Shown: in pieces, positions 12,952-23,427 of the stretch
Numbering within the stretch: the stretch's first letter is position 1
Layout: each line of letters begins with the position of its first letter
NCBI RefSeq assembly: GCF_002834145.1
Contig: NZ_PHNT01000001.1
Coordinates: 433,324-497,323 of the forward strand
Length of the DNA: 64,000 nucleotides
Origin: Roseovarius salinarum
GTDB lineage: Bacteria > Pseudomonadota > Alphaproteobacteria > Rhodobacterales > Rhodobacteraceae
Reading direction: 5' to 3'
The notes under the pieces: model-generated
Seen by the model: only the letters and a program-made list of their open reading frames with translations
What the model was told of the DNA's origin: nothing
Database searches by the model: none
Translations under genes and position numbers: made by a program

Positions 12952-13395
12952 TCAGTCGAACTTGCGGCTGGGTGCCAGGACCGTGGCCTCGCCGGCGAGC
13001 ACCTTCTTGCCCTCGACAGTGCAGCGGCAATCGAGCTGCACGCGCCGCTTGGCGTGGTCGATGCCGGTCACCTCGACCTCGGCCTCGACCATGTCGCCGG
13101 GACGCACCGGTCCGAGAAACTTGAGCGTCTGGCCCATGTAGACGGTGCCGTGGCCCGGCAGCTGTTCGCCGATCACGGCCGAGATCAGCCCGGCCGTCAG
13201 CATGCCGTGCGCGATACGCCCCTCGAAGATCGTTTCGCGGGCATAGTCGTCGTCCAGGTGCACCGGGTTCCGGTCGGTCGAGACCTCCGCGAACATCTCG
13301 ATGTCGCGGTCGGTCACCACCTTCCTAAGATGGCGCGTCATGCCCATCTCGATGTCTTCGATGCAGATCGTGCCGCGCGGCATGTTGTCCAACAT
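12952..13395 (-). CDS. MaoC family (R)-hydratase/dehydratase-like protein
   Basis: A 147-residue hot-dog-fold MaoC protein. The hydratase motif is visible around residues 35-65 (FAEVSTDRNPVHLDDDYARE with FEGRIAHGML), giving the aspartate/histidine pair that hydrates enoyl-CoA in this family. The final part follows the usual GPVRPGDMVEAEVEV pattern. The start MLDNMPRG is selected because GGAGGGT lies directly upstream; the frame is open further but has no better start. The neighbours (HAD hydrolase upstream, 60-aa protein downstream) do not point to a specific acyl-CoA pathway. The substrate is not predictable from sequence. Confidence 0.88.
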   Translation of the reverse strand: MLDNMPRGTICIEDIEMGMTRHLRKVVTDRDIEMFAEVSTDRNPVHLDDDYARETIFEGRIAHGMLTAGLISAVIGEQLPGHGTVYMGQTLKFLGPVRPGDMVEAEVEVTGIDHAKRRVQLDCRCTVEGKKVLAGEATVLAPSRKFD

Positions 13396-13498
13396 TCGAC
13401 CCTCCATTCGGCCGGGGCGGGTAATTTTACGACCCCTTCCGGGCCCCATGTTGGAACTTTATTGCTTTGCACGCGCAGAAAATCAAGCCCTTTCTGCG

Positions 13499-14371
13499 TC
13501 AGCGCAGGTGGCCGATCGCATAGGTGGGCGTCATCATTTCGGCCGCAAGATAGGCGTCGAGCGCGTCCGGGTCCGGCTGGCGTGCCGTCCTCGTCTCCTG
13601 TGACGCCAGCCCGCCGGAGACGAAGAGCGAATCGATGTCCTCGCCCACCGCGCCCTTCACGTCCGTCTGGATGCCGTCGCCGATCGCCAGGATGGTGCCC
13701 GGATCGAGGTCGCCGCCCAGGTCGGCCAGCCGGCGCCGCGCGAGATCGTAGATCGGCGGATGCGGCTTGCCGAAATAAAGGCTCTCGCCGCCCATGTCGG
13801 TATAAAGCCGCGCCAGCGCGCCGGCGCACCACTCGCGGGTCGTGCCGCGATCGACCACGATGTCGGGATTGGCGCACAGCAGCCTGAGCCCCTTCTGCTT
13901 GGCGTAAAGGAACTGCGGGCGCAATGTCTCGAGATCGGCGGAGGGGTCGAACGGGCCGGTGCAGACGATCCCCTCGGCGTCCTCGAGCGCGACCAGTTCG
14001 ATCTCTACGGGGTCCTCGATGACGCGCATCGGCTCGAAAAAGGGCTTGTCGCGCGGCTCGCCCACGAACCAGACCTTGCGGCCCACCGCGCCCGTCAGCA
14101 TCGCGGCGCGGGCGGCATCCCCCGAGGTCGCGATGCTGTCCCAGGCATCTTCGGGCACCCCGAAACGCACGAGCTGCGTCTCGACCCCCGCCCGCGGGCG
14201 GGGCGAGTTCGTCAAAAGGATCACCCGGCCGCCCTCGGCCCGGTAGGCCCGGAGGGCCGCGACCGCCTCGGGCAGGGCGCGTTCGCCGTCATGCACGCAT
14301 CCCCACAGGTCGACGAAGAGGGACTTGTAGCGCGAAGAGATGTCGGAAAGCGATTCGATGATGCGGGTCAT
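13499..14371 (-). CDS. HAD-superfamily hydrolase, class IIA (TIGR01459-like)
   Basis: A 290-residue haloacid-dehalogenase-like hydrolase of the NagD-type class IIA, in the subgroup common in alphaproteobacteria. Motif I is atypical, LFVDLWGCVHDG, with the nucleophilic Asp followed by LWG rather than DxDG/T. Motif II is ILLTNSPRP (near 55) and the metal-binding GDGIQTDVKGA is motif III/IV near 245. The YFGKPHPPIYDLA segment carries the conserved lysine. Such proteins are phosphatases of small metabolites; the substrate here is unknown. It starts the leftward run toward ribF and lies downstream of intergenic repeat copy A. Confidence 0.88.
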   Translation of the reverse strand: MTRIIESLSDISSRYKSLFVDLWGCVHDGERALPEAVAALRAYRAEGGRVILLTNSPRPRAGVETQLVRFGVPEDAWDSIATSGDAARAAMLTGAVGRKVWFVGEPRDKPFFEPMRVIEDPVEIELVALEDAEGIVCTGPFDPSADLETLRPQFLYAKQKGLRLLCANPDIVVDRGTTREWCAGALARLYTDMGGESLYFGKPHPPIYDLARRRLADLGGDLDPGTILAIGDGIQTDVKGAVGEDIDSLFVSGGLASQETRTARQPDPDALDAYLAAEMMTPTYAIGHLR

Positions 14372-14460
14372 GGGCCTGCCACCTGAAAAGACGAAAGCGG
14401 CCCCTCCTATGGCAGGGGGCACGGGGAAAGGCCACCGGCAACGCGGCCAATCCCGTCTTC

Positions 14461-14519
14461 ATCTTGCCCCAAATACTCCGGGGGGTCGCCCGCAAGGGCG
14501 ACCGGGGGCAGCGCCCCCG
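14461..14519. repeat. dispersed intergenic repeat, copy A (CGGAGTATTT/double-hairpin element)
   Basis: The + strand reads ATCTTGCCCCAAATACTCC plus a G run, then hairpin 1 GTCGCCC-gcaa-GGGCGAC (14485-14502), then hairpin 2 CGGGGGC-agc-GCCCCCG (14503-14519). It lies just beyond the 3' end of ppaC. Read from that gene, hairpins come first and the CTCC/GGAGTATTT core follows. Other copies are at 28677-28733, 34953-35009 and, in reverse, 35829-35882. Confidence 0.85.
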
Positions 14520-14537
14520 TCCTGCGCTGCCGTCCGC

Positions 14538-15458
14538 TCAGACGGCGAGGTTGGGGATGATCTGCTTCTTGCGGCTCATCACGCCCGGCAGCACGACGGT
14601 GTCGCCGGTCACCTCGGCGCCGAAGCTCTTCGCGGCAACGGTCCTGACGAGGTCGTTGGGCACCAGCAGCGTGGCTTCCTCGTTGAGGATGTCGACGACG
14701 AAGAACAGCACCTGGTCAACGCCGTCCTCTGAGGCGACCGTCTCCATGGCCTGCGTGAGCCCGGCCTTGCGATCCAGCACCACCGAGGGTGCCGTCGTCT
14801 CCAGTACGCTGACCCGGAACTTCCTGCCGCCCACCTCGTATTCCTTGCTGTCCATGCGCAGCAGCTCGGCGTCGGAAAACGCGCTGACATCGGACTTGGC
14901 GGCGAACATCTCGGCCGCGTAGTCGCCGATGTCGATGCCCAGGTCGGCGGCCAGCGCGGTCGCCACGGCGCGGTCATGGTCGGTGGTCGTGGGGCTGCGG
15001 AATTCCAGCGTGTCGCTGAGGATGCAGGTCAGCGCGGCGCCCTTGGCCCAGTCGGGCATCTTCGTCGCGTCCTCGCCCATCAGGTCGTGCATGATGGTGG
15101 CGGTGCAGGCCAGCGGGCGCACGGTGATGTCGATGGGCGCCTTGGTCTCCAGCCCGCCGGTCAGCTTGTGGTGGTCGATCACCGCCTTCACGTCGGCGCC
15201 GTTGATGTTGTCGGGCAATTCGGCGGGGTTGTTGGTGTCGACCACGACGCAGGGCTGGCCGTCGGCCACGTCGTCGATGATCCGCGGCTTGGGCAGGTTC
15301 CAGCGCTCGAGCATGAAAGCGGCCTCGGTGCTGGGTTCGCCCAGCAGGACGGCCTCCGCGTCGCCGCCTTTGACCTCGTTGAGGTACCAGGCCCAGAGAA
15401 TGGGCGAGCCGGTGGAGTCCGTGTCGGGCGATTTGTGGCCGAAAACCAGTGTCGTCAT
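14538..15458 (-). CDS. ppaC: manganese-dependent inorganic pyrophosphatase (family II, DHH)
   Basis: Cytosolic family II pyrophosphatase that hydrolyses PPi to drive biosynthetic reactions. The 306-residue protein has FGHKSPDTDS at 6-15, the DHH triad in AVIDHHKL at 95-97, and the C-terminal substrate-binding SRKKQI near 295, all characteristic of this family and different from the hexameric family I enzyme. It has no regulatory CBS domains, so it is the short, constitutive form. It is transcribed away from groES; a 280-bp region with the CIRCE operator separates their starts. Repeat copy A follows its 3' end. Confidence 0.96.
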   Translation of the reverse strand: MTTLVFGHKSPDTDSTGSPILWAWYLNEVKGGDAEAVLLGEPSTEAAFMLERWNLPKPRIIDDVADGQPCVVVDTNNPAELPDNINGADVKAVIDHHKLTGGLETKAPIDITVRPLACTATIMHDLMGEDATKMPDWAKGAALTCILSDTLEFRSPTTTDHDRAVATALAADLGIDIGDYAAEMFAAKSDVSAFSDAELLRMDSKEYEVGGRKFRVSVLETTAPSVVLDRKAGLTQAMETVASEDGVDQVLFFVVDILNEEATLLVPNDLVRTVAAKSFGAEVTGDTVVLPGVMSRKKQIIPNLAV

Positions 15459-15627
15459 GGGTGGCTGTCCTGTGCATGCGGGTTGCGTTCAATCCGCGCG
15501 CCTTATAGGGCCGCGTTGACGGCTTGTCACCCGGTTGCGCTGCATTGCGGCACAACGTCCGACACCGCCTTGCGCGGGCGCCCGGTCGGCGCGGTTGGCG
15601 GCCCCTTCGAAATTTGCCGGCAGCTTG

Positions 15628-15656
15628 TTGACAGTCGAGTTCGCACCTCCTAGCTA
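15628..15656 (+). promoter_or_regulatory. probable housekeeping promoter of groESL
   Basis: TTGACA at 15628-15633 is followed after 17 bp by TAGCTA at 15651-15656. Transcription would start at about 15663, at the left edge of the CIRCE element, which is the classical arrangement for HrcA repression. The -10 match is moderate. Confidence 0.55.
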
Positions 15657-15659
15657 TAC

Positions 15660-15694
15660 GCCGTTATCACTCACCGGGGGTGAGTGATAACGGC
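15660..15694 (+). promoter_or_regulatory. CIRCE operator (HrcA binding site) upstream of groES
   Basis: TTATCACTC, 9 bases, GAGTGATAA at 15664-15690 matches the CIRCE pattern TTAGCACTC-N9-GAGTGCTAA with one symmetrical change in each arm. The symmetry extends beyond the usual 9-bp arms to a perfect 16-bp inverted repeat (15660-15675 and 15679-15694) around three bases. It lies about 50 bp before the groES ATG, so it would act as operator and also form a stem at the 5' end of the mRNA. Confidence 0.92.
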
Positions 15695-15742
15695 CCGCGG
15701 AACGGGTCAACACAGGGAAACTTTGAGCAAGGAGCCTCAGAG

Positions 15743-17729
<1,987 letters not shown>

Positions 17730-17758
17730 GCCACCCGGTCCGGCGTCCGGATAGTCAA

Positions 17759-17791
17759 GAAAAGGGGCCGCCCGCGGGGTGGCCCCTTTTC
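17759..17791 (+). terminator. intrinsic terminator of groESL
   Basis: GAAAAGGGGCC (17759-17769) and GGCCCCTTTTC (17781-17791) form a perfect 11-bp stem with an 11-base loop that can itself pair in part. The T run is within the descending arm. It lies 30 bp after the groEL stop. Confidence 0.85.
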
Positions 17792-17872
17792 ATGTGTGCG
17801 GCCCGTATGGACACGCCGGCCGTGCCGTTGCAGTCTTGCACGACGAGGATCGCACTCGCGCGGAGGTGCCCG

Positions 17873-18397
17873 ATGTCAGTTTTCGATACCCTTGTCGACA
17901 GAATCCGAAACGAGGCCGACGGGCCGGACCCGCAGGGAGCGGTGCGCGCCGTTCTGGCCGAAGCGCTGGAGCAGGCCGAGGTCCTGTGCGACGCAACTCC
18001 GGCGGATGGGCCGGACGAAATCAACCTGTTCGAGGATGGCGCGGTCTCGATCTGGCGGTCACGCTTCCAACCGGACGTGATCATGCCCGCCCATGAACAC
18101 AAGGTGCCCGTGCTGATCGCCTGCTATTCCGGGGCCGAGACCAGTTTCGTCTATGATCGTGCAGGCGACGGGCTTCGGCAGACCGGTACCGTCACGGCCC
18201 GCGCGGGCGAGATCATGGATCTGCCCGGGGATGCCATCCACATGGTCACCGCCGAGGGCGATCGTCCGTCACAGGCGGTGCATGTCTATTTCGGCCCGCT
18301 CACCACTCTGGACCGGGCGCTCTTCGACCCCGACACCGGCGCGGCATTGCCCTTCACCATGGAGAATTTCGAGGCCTTGAAGCTGCCGCGTGCATGA
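17873..18397 (+). CDS. cupin-fold (cysteine-dioxygenase-like) metal-dependent protein
   Basis: A 174-residue protein of the double-stranded beta-helix (cupin) superfamily, resembling cysteine-dioxygenase-like predicted metal enzymes. The metal-binding cupin motif is visible as PAHEHKVPVLIACYSGAE (about 70-87), with the second-motif histidines in LPGDAIHMVT and VHVYFG (about 120-145). The start has a good GGAGGTG site. It stands alone between groESL and a convergent NUDIX gene. The fold is fairly secure; the substrate is not. No sulfur-metabolism gene is adjacent. Confidence 0.75.
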   Translation: MSVFDTLVDRIRNEADGPDPQGAVRAVLAEALEQAEVLCDATPADGPDEINLFEDGAVSIWRSRFQPDVIMPAHEHKVPVLIACYSGAETSFVYDRAGDGLRQTGTVTARAGEIMDLPGDAIHMVTAEGDRPSQAVHVYFGPLTTLDRALFDPDTGAALPFTMENFEALKLPRA

Positions 18398-18507
18398 CGT
18401 GTTCGCCCGGCCCCGGTCACACGGGGCCGGCTCGGCTGTTCGCGCGGACGGGCCTCGGGGGATGCGCTGCACACGTTGCGCCCGCGCTTCTTCTTTGGGG
18501 CGGCGGG

Positions 18508-18945
18508 TCAGCGCACGATCGGCTCGAGCGGATCATAAACCGCCGCCTCGCCGAAGGCGGCGCGCGGCAGGCTGTCGGGCTTGACCCGCAGGTGCTGCAT
18601 GCCTTCGCGCGTGACGAAGCGGCGGCGGGTAACGATGTTCTCGGGGTCGCGCCAGGCATCGTCCAGCGCCCCGCCCGTGATGGCGCAGCGGAAGAACACC
18701 TCGACCTGGTGGAAATCGCCGCCGGGGTCGTGGAACTCGTTCACGAGGCATGGCGCGCCCACCTCGACGGTCAGCCCGGTTTCCTCGTGCACCTCGCGGA
18801 CCAGCGTCTCGCGCAACGAGGTGTGATGCGCAACACCCCCGCCGGGGCAGCACCAGAGGTCCGACTGCGCGCCCGGGTAGGCGTTGACCAGCAGCAGGCG
18901 GCCGTTCTCGACGATGACGGCCCGGGCGGCGAGGCGGATGCACAT
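18508..18945 (-). CDS. NUDIX hydrolase
   Basis: A 145-residue Nudix protein that should hydrolyse a nucleoside diphosphate linked to another moiety. The Nudix box is complete ([24 protein letters not shown], about 35-58), with the REVHEE metal-binding glutamates. The start [15 protein letters not shown] matches the first beta strand of the fold; the open frame upstream of it overlaps the divergent lipase-like gene and is not Nudix-like. It is divergent from that gene, with about 70 bp between starts. Substrate unknown. Confidence 0.9.
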   Translation of the reverse strand: MCIRLAARAVIVENGRLLLVNAYPGAQSDLWCCPGGGVAHHTSLRETLVREVHEETGLTVEVGAPCLVNEFHDPGGDFHQVEVFFRCAITGGALDDAWRDPENIVTRRRFVTREGMQHLRVKPDSLPRAAFGEAAVYDPLEPIVR

Positions 18946-19018
18946 GGCGCGGCCTTTTCGGTGGGACAGGGCGAATCGACGCTTTTGTACCGGCGCGTTT
19001 GCCCCTATCTCAAGCGCC

Positions 19019-19741
19019 ATGAAAGCCGCCCTCGCCATGATGTTCCTGCTGCTTGCCGTGCCGGCGCGGGCCGATTGCGTGGTGCTGCTGCACGGTCTGG
19101 CACGCACCGACACCTCGTTCCTCGTGATGGAGGAGGCGCTGAAGGCCGAAGGCTACTCCGTCTTCCGGCCCGAGTACCGCTCCACCGAGGCCCAGATCGG
19201 CCAGCTCGCCCGCGAAACGCTGCCCTATGCCGTCCGCGTCTGCGGCGACGCGAAGATCCATTTCGTCACGCACTCGATGGGCGGGATCCTGTTGCGCGTC
19301 TGGCTGGCCGAGAACCGCCCCGAGCGGATGGGCCGCGTCGTCATGCTGGCGCCGCCCAACCACGGCTCCGAGGTCGTGGACACGCTCGGCGGCCTCGAAG
19401 CGTTCGAGTGGATCGGCGGCCCCGCGGGCCGGCAGCTGCGAACCGGTCCGGACGGGCTGCCCGAAAGCCTGCCGCCGGTGGATTTCCCGCTTGGCGTGAT
19501 CGCGGGCACGCGGTCGCTCAATCCCTATTTCTCCACTTTGATCGAGGGCCCCGATGACGGCAAGGTCTCGGTCCGGTCGACCCGGGTCGAGGGTATGGCC
19601 GATCACATCGCGCTGCCCGTCAGCCATACCTTCATGATGAACAACCCGATGGTCATCGCGCAGGTGCGTCATTTCCTGCGCGAAGGCACCTTCGACCACG
19701 ACATGAAGATCGGAGACCTTTTCGGCGTGGAGGCGGAATGA
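19019..19741 (+). CDS. secreted alpha/beta hydrolase (lipase-like)
   Basis: A 240-residue alpha/beta hydrolase with an N-terminal signal peptide ([19 protein letters not shown], cleavage probably after the ARA) and therefore periplasmic or secreted. The oxyanion strand [14 protein letters not shown] and the nucleophile elbow THSMGG (about residue 83) are clear. The [15 protein letters not shown] context resembles triacylglycerol-lipase/PGAP1-like proteins. A likely catalytic His lies in LPVSHTFMM near 200. Its stop codon overlaps the phnM-like ATG by 4 bp, so they are co-translated, though no functional link between a secreted esterase and PhnM is known to me. Confidence 0.85.
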   Translation: MKAALAMMFLLLAVPARADCVVLLHGLARTDTSFLVMEEALKAEGYSVFRPEYRSTEAQIGQLARETLPYAVRVCGDAKIHFVTHSMGGILLRVWLAENRPERMGRVVMLAPPNHGSEVVDTLGGLEAFEWIGGPAGRQLRTGPDGLPESLPPVDFPLGVIAGTRSLNPYFSTLIEGPDDGKVSVRSTRVEGMADHIALPVSHTFMMNNPMVIAQVRHFLREGTFDHDMKIGDLFGVEAE

Positions 19742-20889
19742 TCCTGCCGCCCCTGCGGTTGACCGGAGCGCGCGTGCTGACCCCCGAGGGCTGGGCCGAG
19801 ACACCGCTGACCCTGTCGGGCGGCCAAGTCGTGCACCACGACCCGGGCGCGCGCGACGTCGACCTGACGGGTTGCCTTGTTCTGCCGGGGATCGTGGACG
19901 CGCACGGCGACGGTTTCGAACGTCACCTCGCGCCGCGACGTGGGGCGATGAAGGACCTTGACGACGGGATGATCGCCGCCGGGGCCGAGTTGGCCGCCAA
20001 CGGCATCACCACCGCCGTGCTGGCGCAGTTCTACAGCTGGGAGGGCGGCATGCGCGGCCCCGAGTTCGCGGCGCGGGTGCTGTCGGCGGTGGACGCCGTG
20101 CGCGGCGAGATCGCGACCGATCTGCGCATGCAGCTTCGGCTGGAAACGCACATGCTGGACGACTTCGCGGCGTTCGAGGCGCTGCGCGCGAAACACGACG
20201 TGGGCTACGTGGTGTTCAACGACCACCTGCCGCACGACAAGCTGGCCGCGGGCAAGCGACCGCCGCGCCTGACCGGTCAGGCGCTGAAAAGCGGGCGCAA
20301 TCCCGACCGGCACCACGAGATCATGCAGGCGCTGCACGCGCGGTCCGCGGCGGTGCCCGCGGCGCTGGACGCACTCGCCGCGCGGCTGGCCGCGCAGGGC
20401 GTGCGGATGGGCAGCCACGACGACCGCACCGCCGCGGACCGGGCGGCATGGCGCGCGCGCGGCGTGGCGGTGGCGGAGTTTCCCGAAACGCTCGAGGCGG
20501 CAGAGGCCGCCCGCGACGCGGGCGAGGCGGTGGTGCTGGGCGCGCCCAACGTGGTGCGCGGCGGGTCGCACAACGGCAACGCCAGCGCGATCGACCTGAT
20601 CGCGACCGGCTGCTGTGACGCGCTGGCCTCGGACTACCACTACCCGTCGCTGCGCCGCGCGGCATTCATGCTGGCCGACTGCGGGCTGGATGATCTGGCC
20701 GGGGCATGGGCGCGCGTCTCGTCGGGCCCGGCGCGGGTTCTGGGACTGGACGATCGCGGCACGCTGGCGCCGGGGATGCGCGCCGACCTCGTCGTGCTGG
20801 ACGCCGCGACGCGCCGGATCGGCGTGACGATCGCGGGCGGGCGCGCGGGTTGCATGGCCGGCGGCGTGGCGGCGCGGTTCCTGGGGTGA
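19738..20889 (+). CDS. phnM: PhnM-like alpha-D-ribose 1-methylphosphonate 5-triphosphate diphosphatase
   Basis: PhnM is the amidohydrolase-fold enzyme that removes PPi from ribose 1-methylphosphonate 5-triphosphate in the C-P lyase pathway. The 383-residue protein has the usual length and motifs: [17 protein letters not shown] (metal site, about 47-63), [18 protein letters not shown] and [15 protein letters not shown]. No other phn gene lies within the window, so it is an orphan copy. It is translationally coupled to a secreted hydrolase and convergent with purK. It may serve a phn operon elsewhere, or a different phosphorylated substrate. Confidence 0.85.
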   Translation: MILPPLRLTGARVLTPEGWAETPLTLSGGQVVHHDPGARDVDLTGCLVLPGIVDAHGDGFERHLAPRRGAMKDLDDGMIAAGAELAANGITTAVLAQFYSWEGGMRGPEFAARVLSAVDAVRGEIATDLRMQLRLETHMLDDFAAFEALRAKHDVGYVVFNDHLPHDKLAAGKRPPRLTGQALKSGRNPDRHHEIMQALHARSAAVPAALDALAARLAAQGVRMGSHDDRTAADRAAWRARGVAVAEFPETLEAAEAARDAGEAVVLGAPNVVRGGSHNGNASAIDLIATGCCDALASDYHYPSLRRAAFMLADCGLDDLAGAWARVSSGPARVLGLDDRGTLAPGMRADLVVLDAATRRIGVTIAGGRAGCMAGGVAARFLG

Positions 20890-20919
20890 CGTCGGCGTTT
20901 CTTTCGCCGCGGCGCGGGC

Positions 20920-21990
20920 TCAGTCGCGAACGATCCGGTTGACGTGGCCCATCTTGCGGCCCGGCTTGACCTCGGCCTTTCCGTAAAGGTGCAGCGCGGT
21001 GTCAGGCTCGCCCGCCAGGTCGTGGACGCGGCGGATATCCTCGCCGATCAGGTTCTCCATCGTCACGTCGGCGAAGCGGTGCCCGTTGCCAAGCGGCCAG
21101 CCCGCGATCGCGCGGACGTGCTGTTCGAACTGGTCCACGGTGCAGCCCTGCTGCGTCCAGTGCCCCGAGTTGTGCACCCGGGGTGCGATCTCGTTCACGA
21201 TCAGTGCCTTGTCCGTCACGAAGAGTTCGACCCCCATGACGCCGACGTAGTCGAGCTTGTTCAGGATATTGGCGGCCAGCAGGACCGCGTCGGTGCGCTG
21301 GGCGGTGCTCAGCCGTGCCGGCACCGCGGTGCGCCGCAGGATGCCGTCCTCGTGCAGGTTCTCGCCGGGGTCGAAGCAGGCGACCTCGCCGTTCATGCTG
21401 CGCGCCGCGATGACCGAGACCTCGTGGCTGAAATCGACCACGCCTTCGAGGATCGCGGGTGCCCCGTCCATCTGGTCCAGCGCGGCCTCGGCCTGGTCGG
21501 AGGAGTCGATGCGCACCTGCCCCTTGCCGTCGTAGCCGAAGCGGCGGGTCTTGAGGATCGCGGGCAGGCCGATTTCCGACAGCGCTTCGGCCATGTCGAC
21601 GGCATCGTCGATCGCGGCAAACGGGGCCGTATGGAGCCCGAGGTCGGCGAGAAACGCCTTTTCCATCAGCCTGTCCTGGCTGATGCGCAGCGCGTTGCGT
21701 CCCGGGCGGACCGGGCGCAGGTGTTCCAGCGTGTCCAGCGCCTGCGTGGGGATGTTCTCGAACTCGAAGGTGATCGCGTCGACCGCCTCGGCAAAGGCGG
21801 TCAGCGCGTCGGTGTCCTCGTAGGCGGCGGTGGTCACGGCATGGGCCACGTCACCCGCCGGCGGGTCTGCCGCGGGGTCGAAGACGTGGCTGCGCATGCC
21901 CAGCCGCGCGGCCGCGACCGACAGCATGCGGCCCAGCTGGCCACCGCCGAGGATGCCAATTGTTGCGCCCTGGTGAAGGTATTCAGTCAT
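20920..21990 (-). CDS. purK: 5-(carboxyamino)imidazole ribonucleotide synthase
   Basis: PurK is the ATP-grasp enzyme that carboxylates AIR to N5-CAIR in purine synthesis. The 356-residue protein opens with the [13 protein letters not shown] loop, has the ATP-grasp lysine region [14 protein letters not shown] (about 145-158) and the metal-binding [14 protein letters not shown] motif near 265-278. The start [15 protein letters not shown] overlaps the end of purE by 8 bp, so the pair is translationally coupled in the order purE-purK. The 3' end is convergent with phnM. Confidence 0.97.
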   Translation of the reverse strand: MTEYLHQGATIGILGGGQLGRMLSVAAARLGMRSHVFDPAADPPAGDVAHAVTTAAYEDTDALTAFAEAVDAITFEFENIPTQALDTLEHLRPVRPGRNALRISQDRLMEKAFLADLGLHTAPFAAIDDAVDMAEALSEIGLPAILKTRRFGYDGKGQVRIDSSDQAEAALDQMDGAPAILEGVVDFSHEVSVIAARSMNGEVACFDPGENLHEDGILRRTAVPARLSTAQRTDAVLLAANILNKLDYVGVMGVELFVTDKALIVNEIAPRVHNSGHWTQQGCTVDQFEQHVRAIAGWPLGNGHRFADVTMENLIGEDIRRVHDLAGEPDTALHLYGKAEVKPGRKMGHVNRIVRD

Positions 21991-22471
21991 CGGTGGGCTC
22001 TTGGGGTATCGAATCGGAAAGCGCGGCGCGCCAGGCATCCAGTCGCCCGGCCAGCGCCGCATCGGTATTGGCAAGGATCGCCGCCGCCATCAGCCCGGCA
22101 TTGGCGGCGCCGGCCGCGCCGATGGCCATGGTGGCCACCGGGTAGCCGCGCGGCATCTGGACGATGGAATACAGGCTGTCCACGCCGGAAAGCGCGCGCG
22201 TCTGAACCGGCACGCCGATCACCGGCACCCGCGTCTTGGAGGCCATCATGCCCGGCAGGTGCGCCGCGCCCCCGGCCCCCGCGATGATCGCCTGCAGGCC
22301 GCGGTCGACGGCGCTGCGCCCGTAGTCCCACAGCCGGTCGGGGGTGCGGTGCGCCGACACGATTCGCGCCTCATGGGGCACGCCGAGATCGTCGAGGATG
22401 CCCGCCGCCTCCTTCATGGTGGGCCAGTCCGATTGGCTGCCCATTATGATGCCGACCTTTGCCTGTGTCAT
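21983..22471 (-). CDS. purE: N5-carboxyaminoimidazole ribonucleotide mutase
   Basis: PurE moves the carboxylate of N5-CAIR to give CAIR, the step after PurK. The 162-residue class I protein has the [13 protein letters not shown] phosphate site at 10-22, [13 protein letters not shown] (catalytic His, about 38-50) and [14 protein letters not shown]. The start [13 protein letters not shown] is at ATG 22471; the longer open frame upstream contains no family similarity. The gene is first in purEK. No purine riboswitch or PurR-like site was recognised in the 150 bp upstream. Confidence 0.97.
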   Translation of the reverse strand: MTQAKVGIIMGSQSDWPTMKEAAGILDDLGVPHEARIVSAHRTPDRLWDYGRSAVDRGLQAIIAGAGGAAHLPGMMASKTRVPVIGVPVQTRALSGVDSLYSIVQMPRGYPVATMAIGAAGAANAGLMAAAILANTDAALAGRLDAWRAALSDSIPQEPTDD

Positions 22472-22621
22472 GGCCCGCCCCTCCGGCTTGAGGGGCGCAC
22501 TATACCCATGTTCGGAGCCGACGCAATGCGACCCGGCGGGGCGGGCGCATGCCTTACGAACACCGAGGCGCGACGCCCGGCAGCGAGAGGCTGTCGCGGG
22601 CATCGTCGTGGCAGGGTGCGC

Positions 22622-22846
22622 CTAAGCGATGATGTCGGGGTAAAGGCGATCCTCGATCATCGCGATCATGTCCTTCAGGCGCAGCTTCTGCTGCTTGAGG
22701 CGGCGCAGCGTCAGGGGGTCGCGCGCGCCCTTCTCCTCGAGCGCCTCGATGGCCTCGTGCAGGTCGTGATGCTGGCGCCGGAACTCCTCGAGTTCCACGC
22801 GCAGCACCTCGTCCGACTTCATCGAAAGATCCTGGAACGCGTTCAT
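22622..22846 (-). CDS. YdcH family protein (DUF465)
   Basis: A 74-residue helical protein of the YdcH/DUF465 family. It is charged and coiled-coil-like: LRVELEEFRRQHHDLHEAIEALEEKG and LRRLKQQKLRLKDMIAMIE form two antiparallel helices. Members are widespread in proteobacteria and often lie near heat-shock or cell-envelope genes, but no molecular role is established. The start is the ATG that gives MNAFQDLSMKSDE. The gene is divergent from the small heat-shock protein with 161 bp between starts. Confidence 0.88.
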   Translation of the reverse strand: MNAFQDLSMKSDEVLRVELEEFRRQHHDLHEAIEALEEKGARDPLTLRRLKQQKLRLKDMIAMIEDRLYPDIIA

Positions 22847-22907
22847 GCCACCGGCTTTCCCGCCATGAGATGCACAGCATACCCTATCGCGCCGGTTTGG
22901 CAAAGCC

Positions 22908-22936
22908 CTTGCGCGGCACGGCCCCAGCGCCCATAT
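22908..22936 (+). promoter_or_regulatory. possible RpoH (heat-shock sigma) promoter of the Hsp20 gene
   Basis: CTTG at 22908-22911 and CCCATAT at 22930-22936, 18 bp apart, resemble the alphaproteobacterial RpoH pattern (CTTG, about 17 bp, CYTATNT-like). It lies about 70 bp before the Hsp20 ATG. The match is by eye and moderate. Confidence 0.4.
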
Positions 22937-23007
22937 TTTCAATTGACGGGTCGCCGCAACGGGGCCCGGAGGAAAATGGACTGTCGCTTTGCAACAAGGA
23001 CGTGTCG

Positions 23008-23421
23008 ATGACAAAACTCGCCATGGGCGCCCGCCCCTACATGTTGGGGTTCGAAGAGCTGGAACGCATGCTTGAACGCAGCGCGAAATCCGGCAACGAC
23101 GGCTATCCGCCGTTCAACATCGAACAGACGTCGGAAAATTCCTACCGGATCACGCTGGCGGTTGCCGGGTTCTCGAAGGACGACCTTTCGATCACGGTCG
23201 AGGATCGCCAACTGGTGATCCGGGGCCGCCAGGCCGACGATGACACGGAGCGCGTGTATCTTCACCGCGGCATCGCGGCGCGCCAGTTCCAGCGGTCCTT
23301 CGTGCTGGCCGATGGCGTCGAAGTGGGTGAGGCGCTCATGGAAAACGGTCTGCTGCACGTGGATCTCACGCGGGCACAGCCCGAGTCCGTGGTGCAGACC
23401 ATCAAGATCAACAAGGGGTAA
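23008..23421 (+). CDS. small heat-shock protein, Hsp20/IbpA family
   Basis: ATP-independent holdase that keeps unfolding proteins soluble. The 137-residue protein contains a complete alpha-crystallin domain (about 32-125): PPFNIEQTSENSYRITLAVAGF at its start, the IRGRQADDDTERVYLHRGIAARQFQRSF middle, and ENGLLHVDLTRAQPE near the end, with a short IKINKG tail. Homology and AAGGA support ATG 23008 rather than the upstream open frame. The DUF1150 gene follows after 6 bp, an arrangement typical of Rhodobacterales. A possible RpoH promoter lies upstream. Confidence 0.94.
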   Translation: MTKLAMGARPYMLGFEELERMLERSAKSGNDGYPPFNIEQTSENSYRITLAVAGFSKDDLSITVEDRQLVIRGRQADDDTERVYLHRGIAARQFQRSFVLADGVEVGEALMENGLLHVDLTRAQPESVVQTIKINKG

Positions 23422-23427
23422 GCCAGG

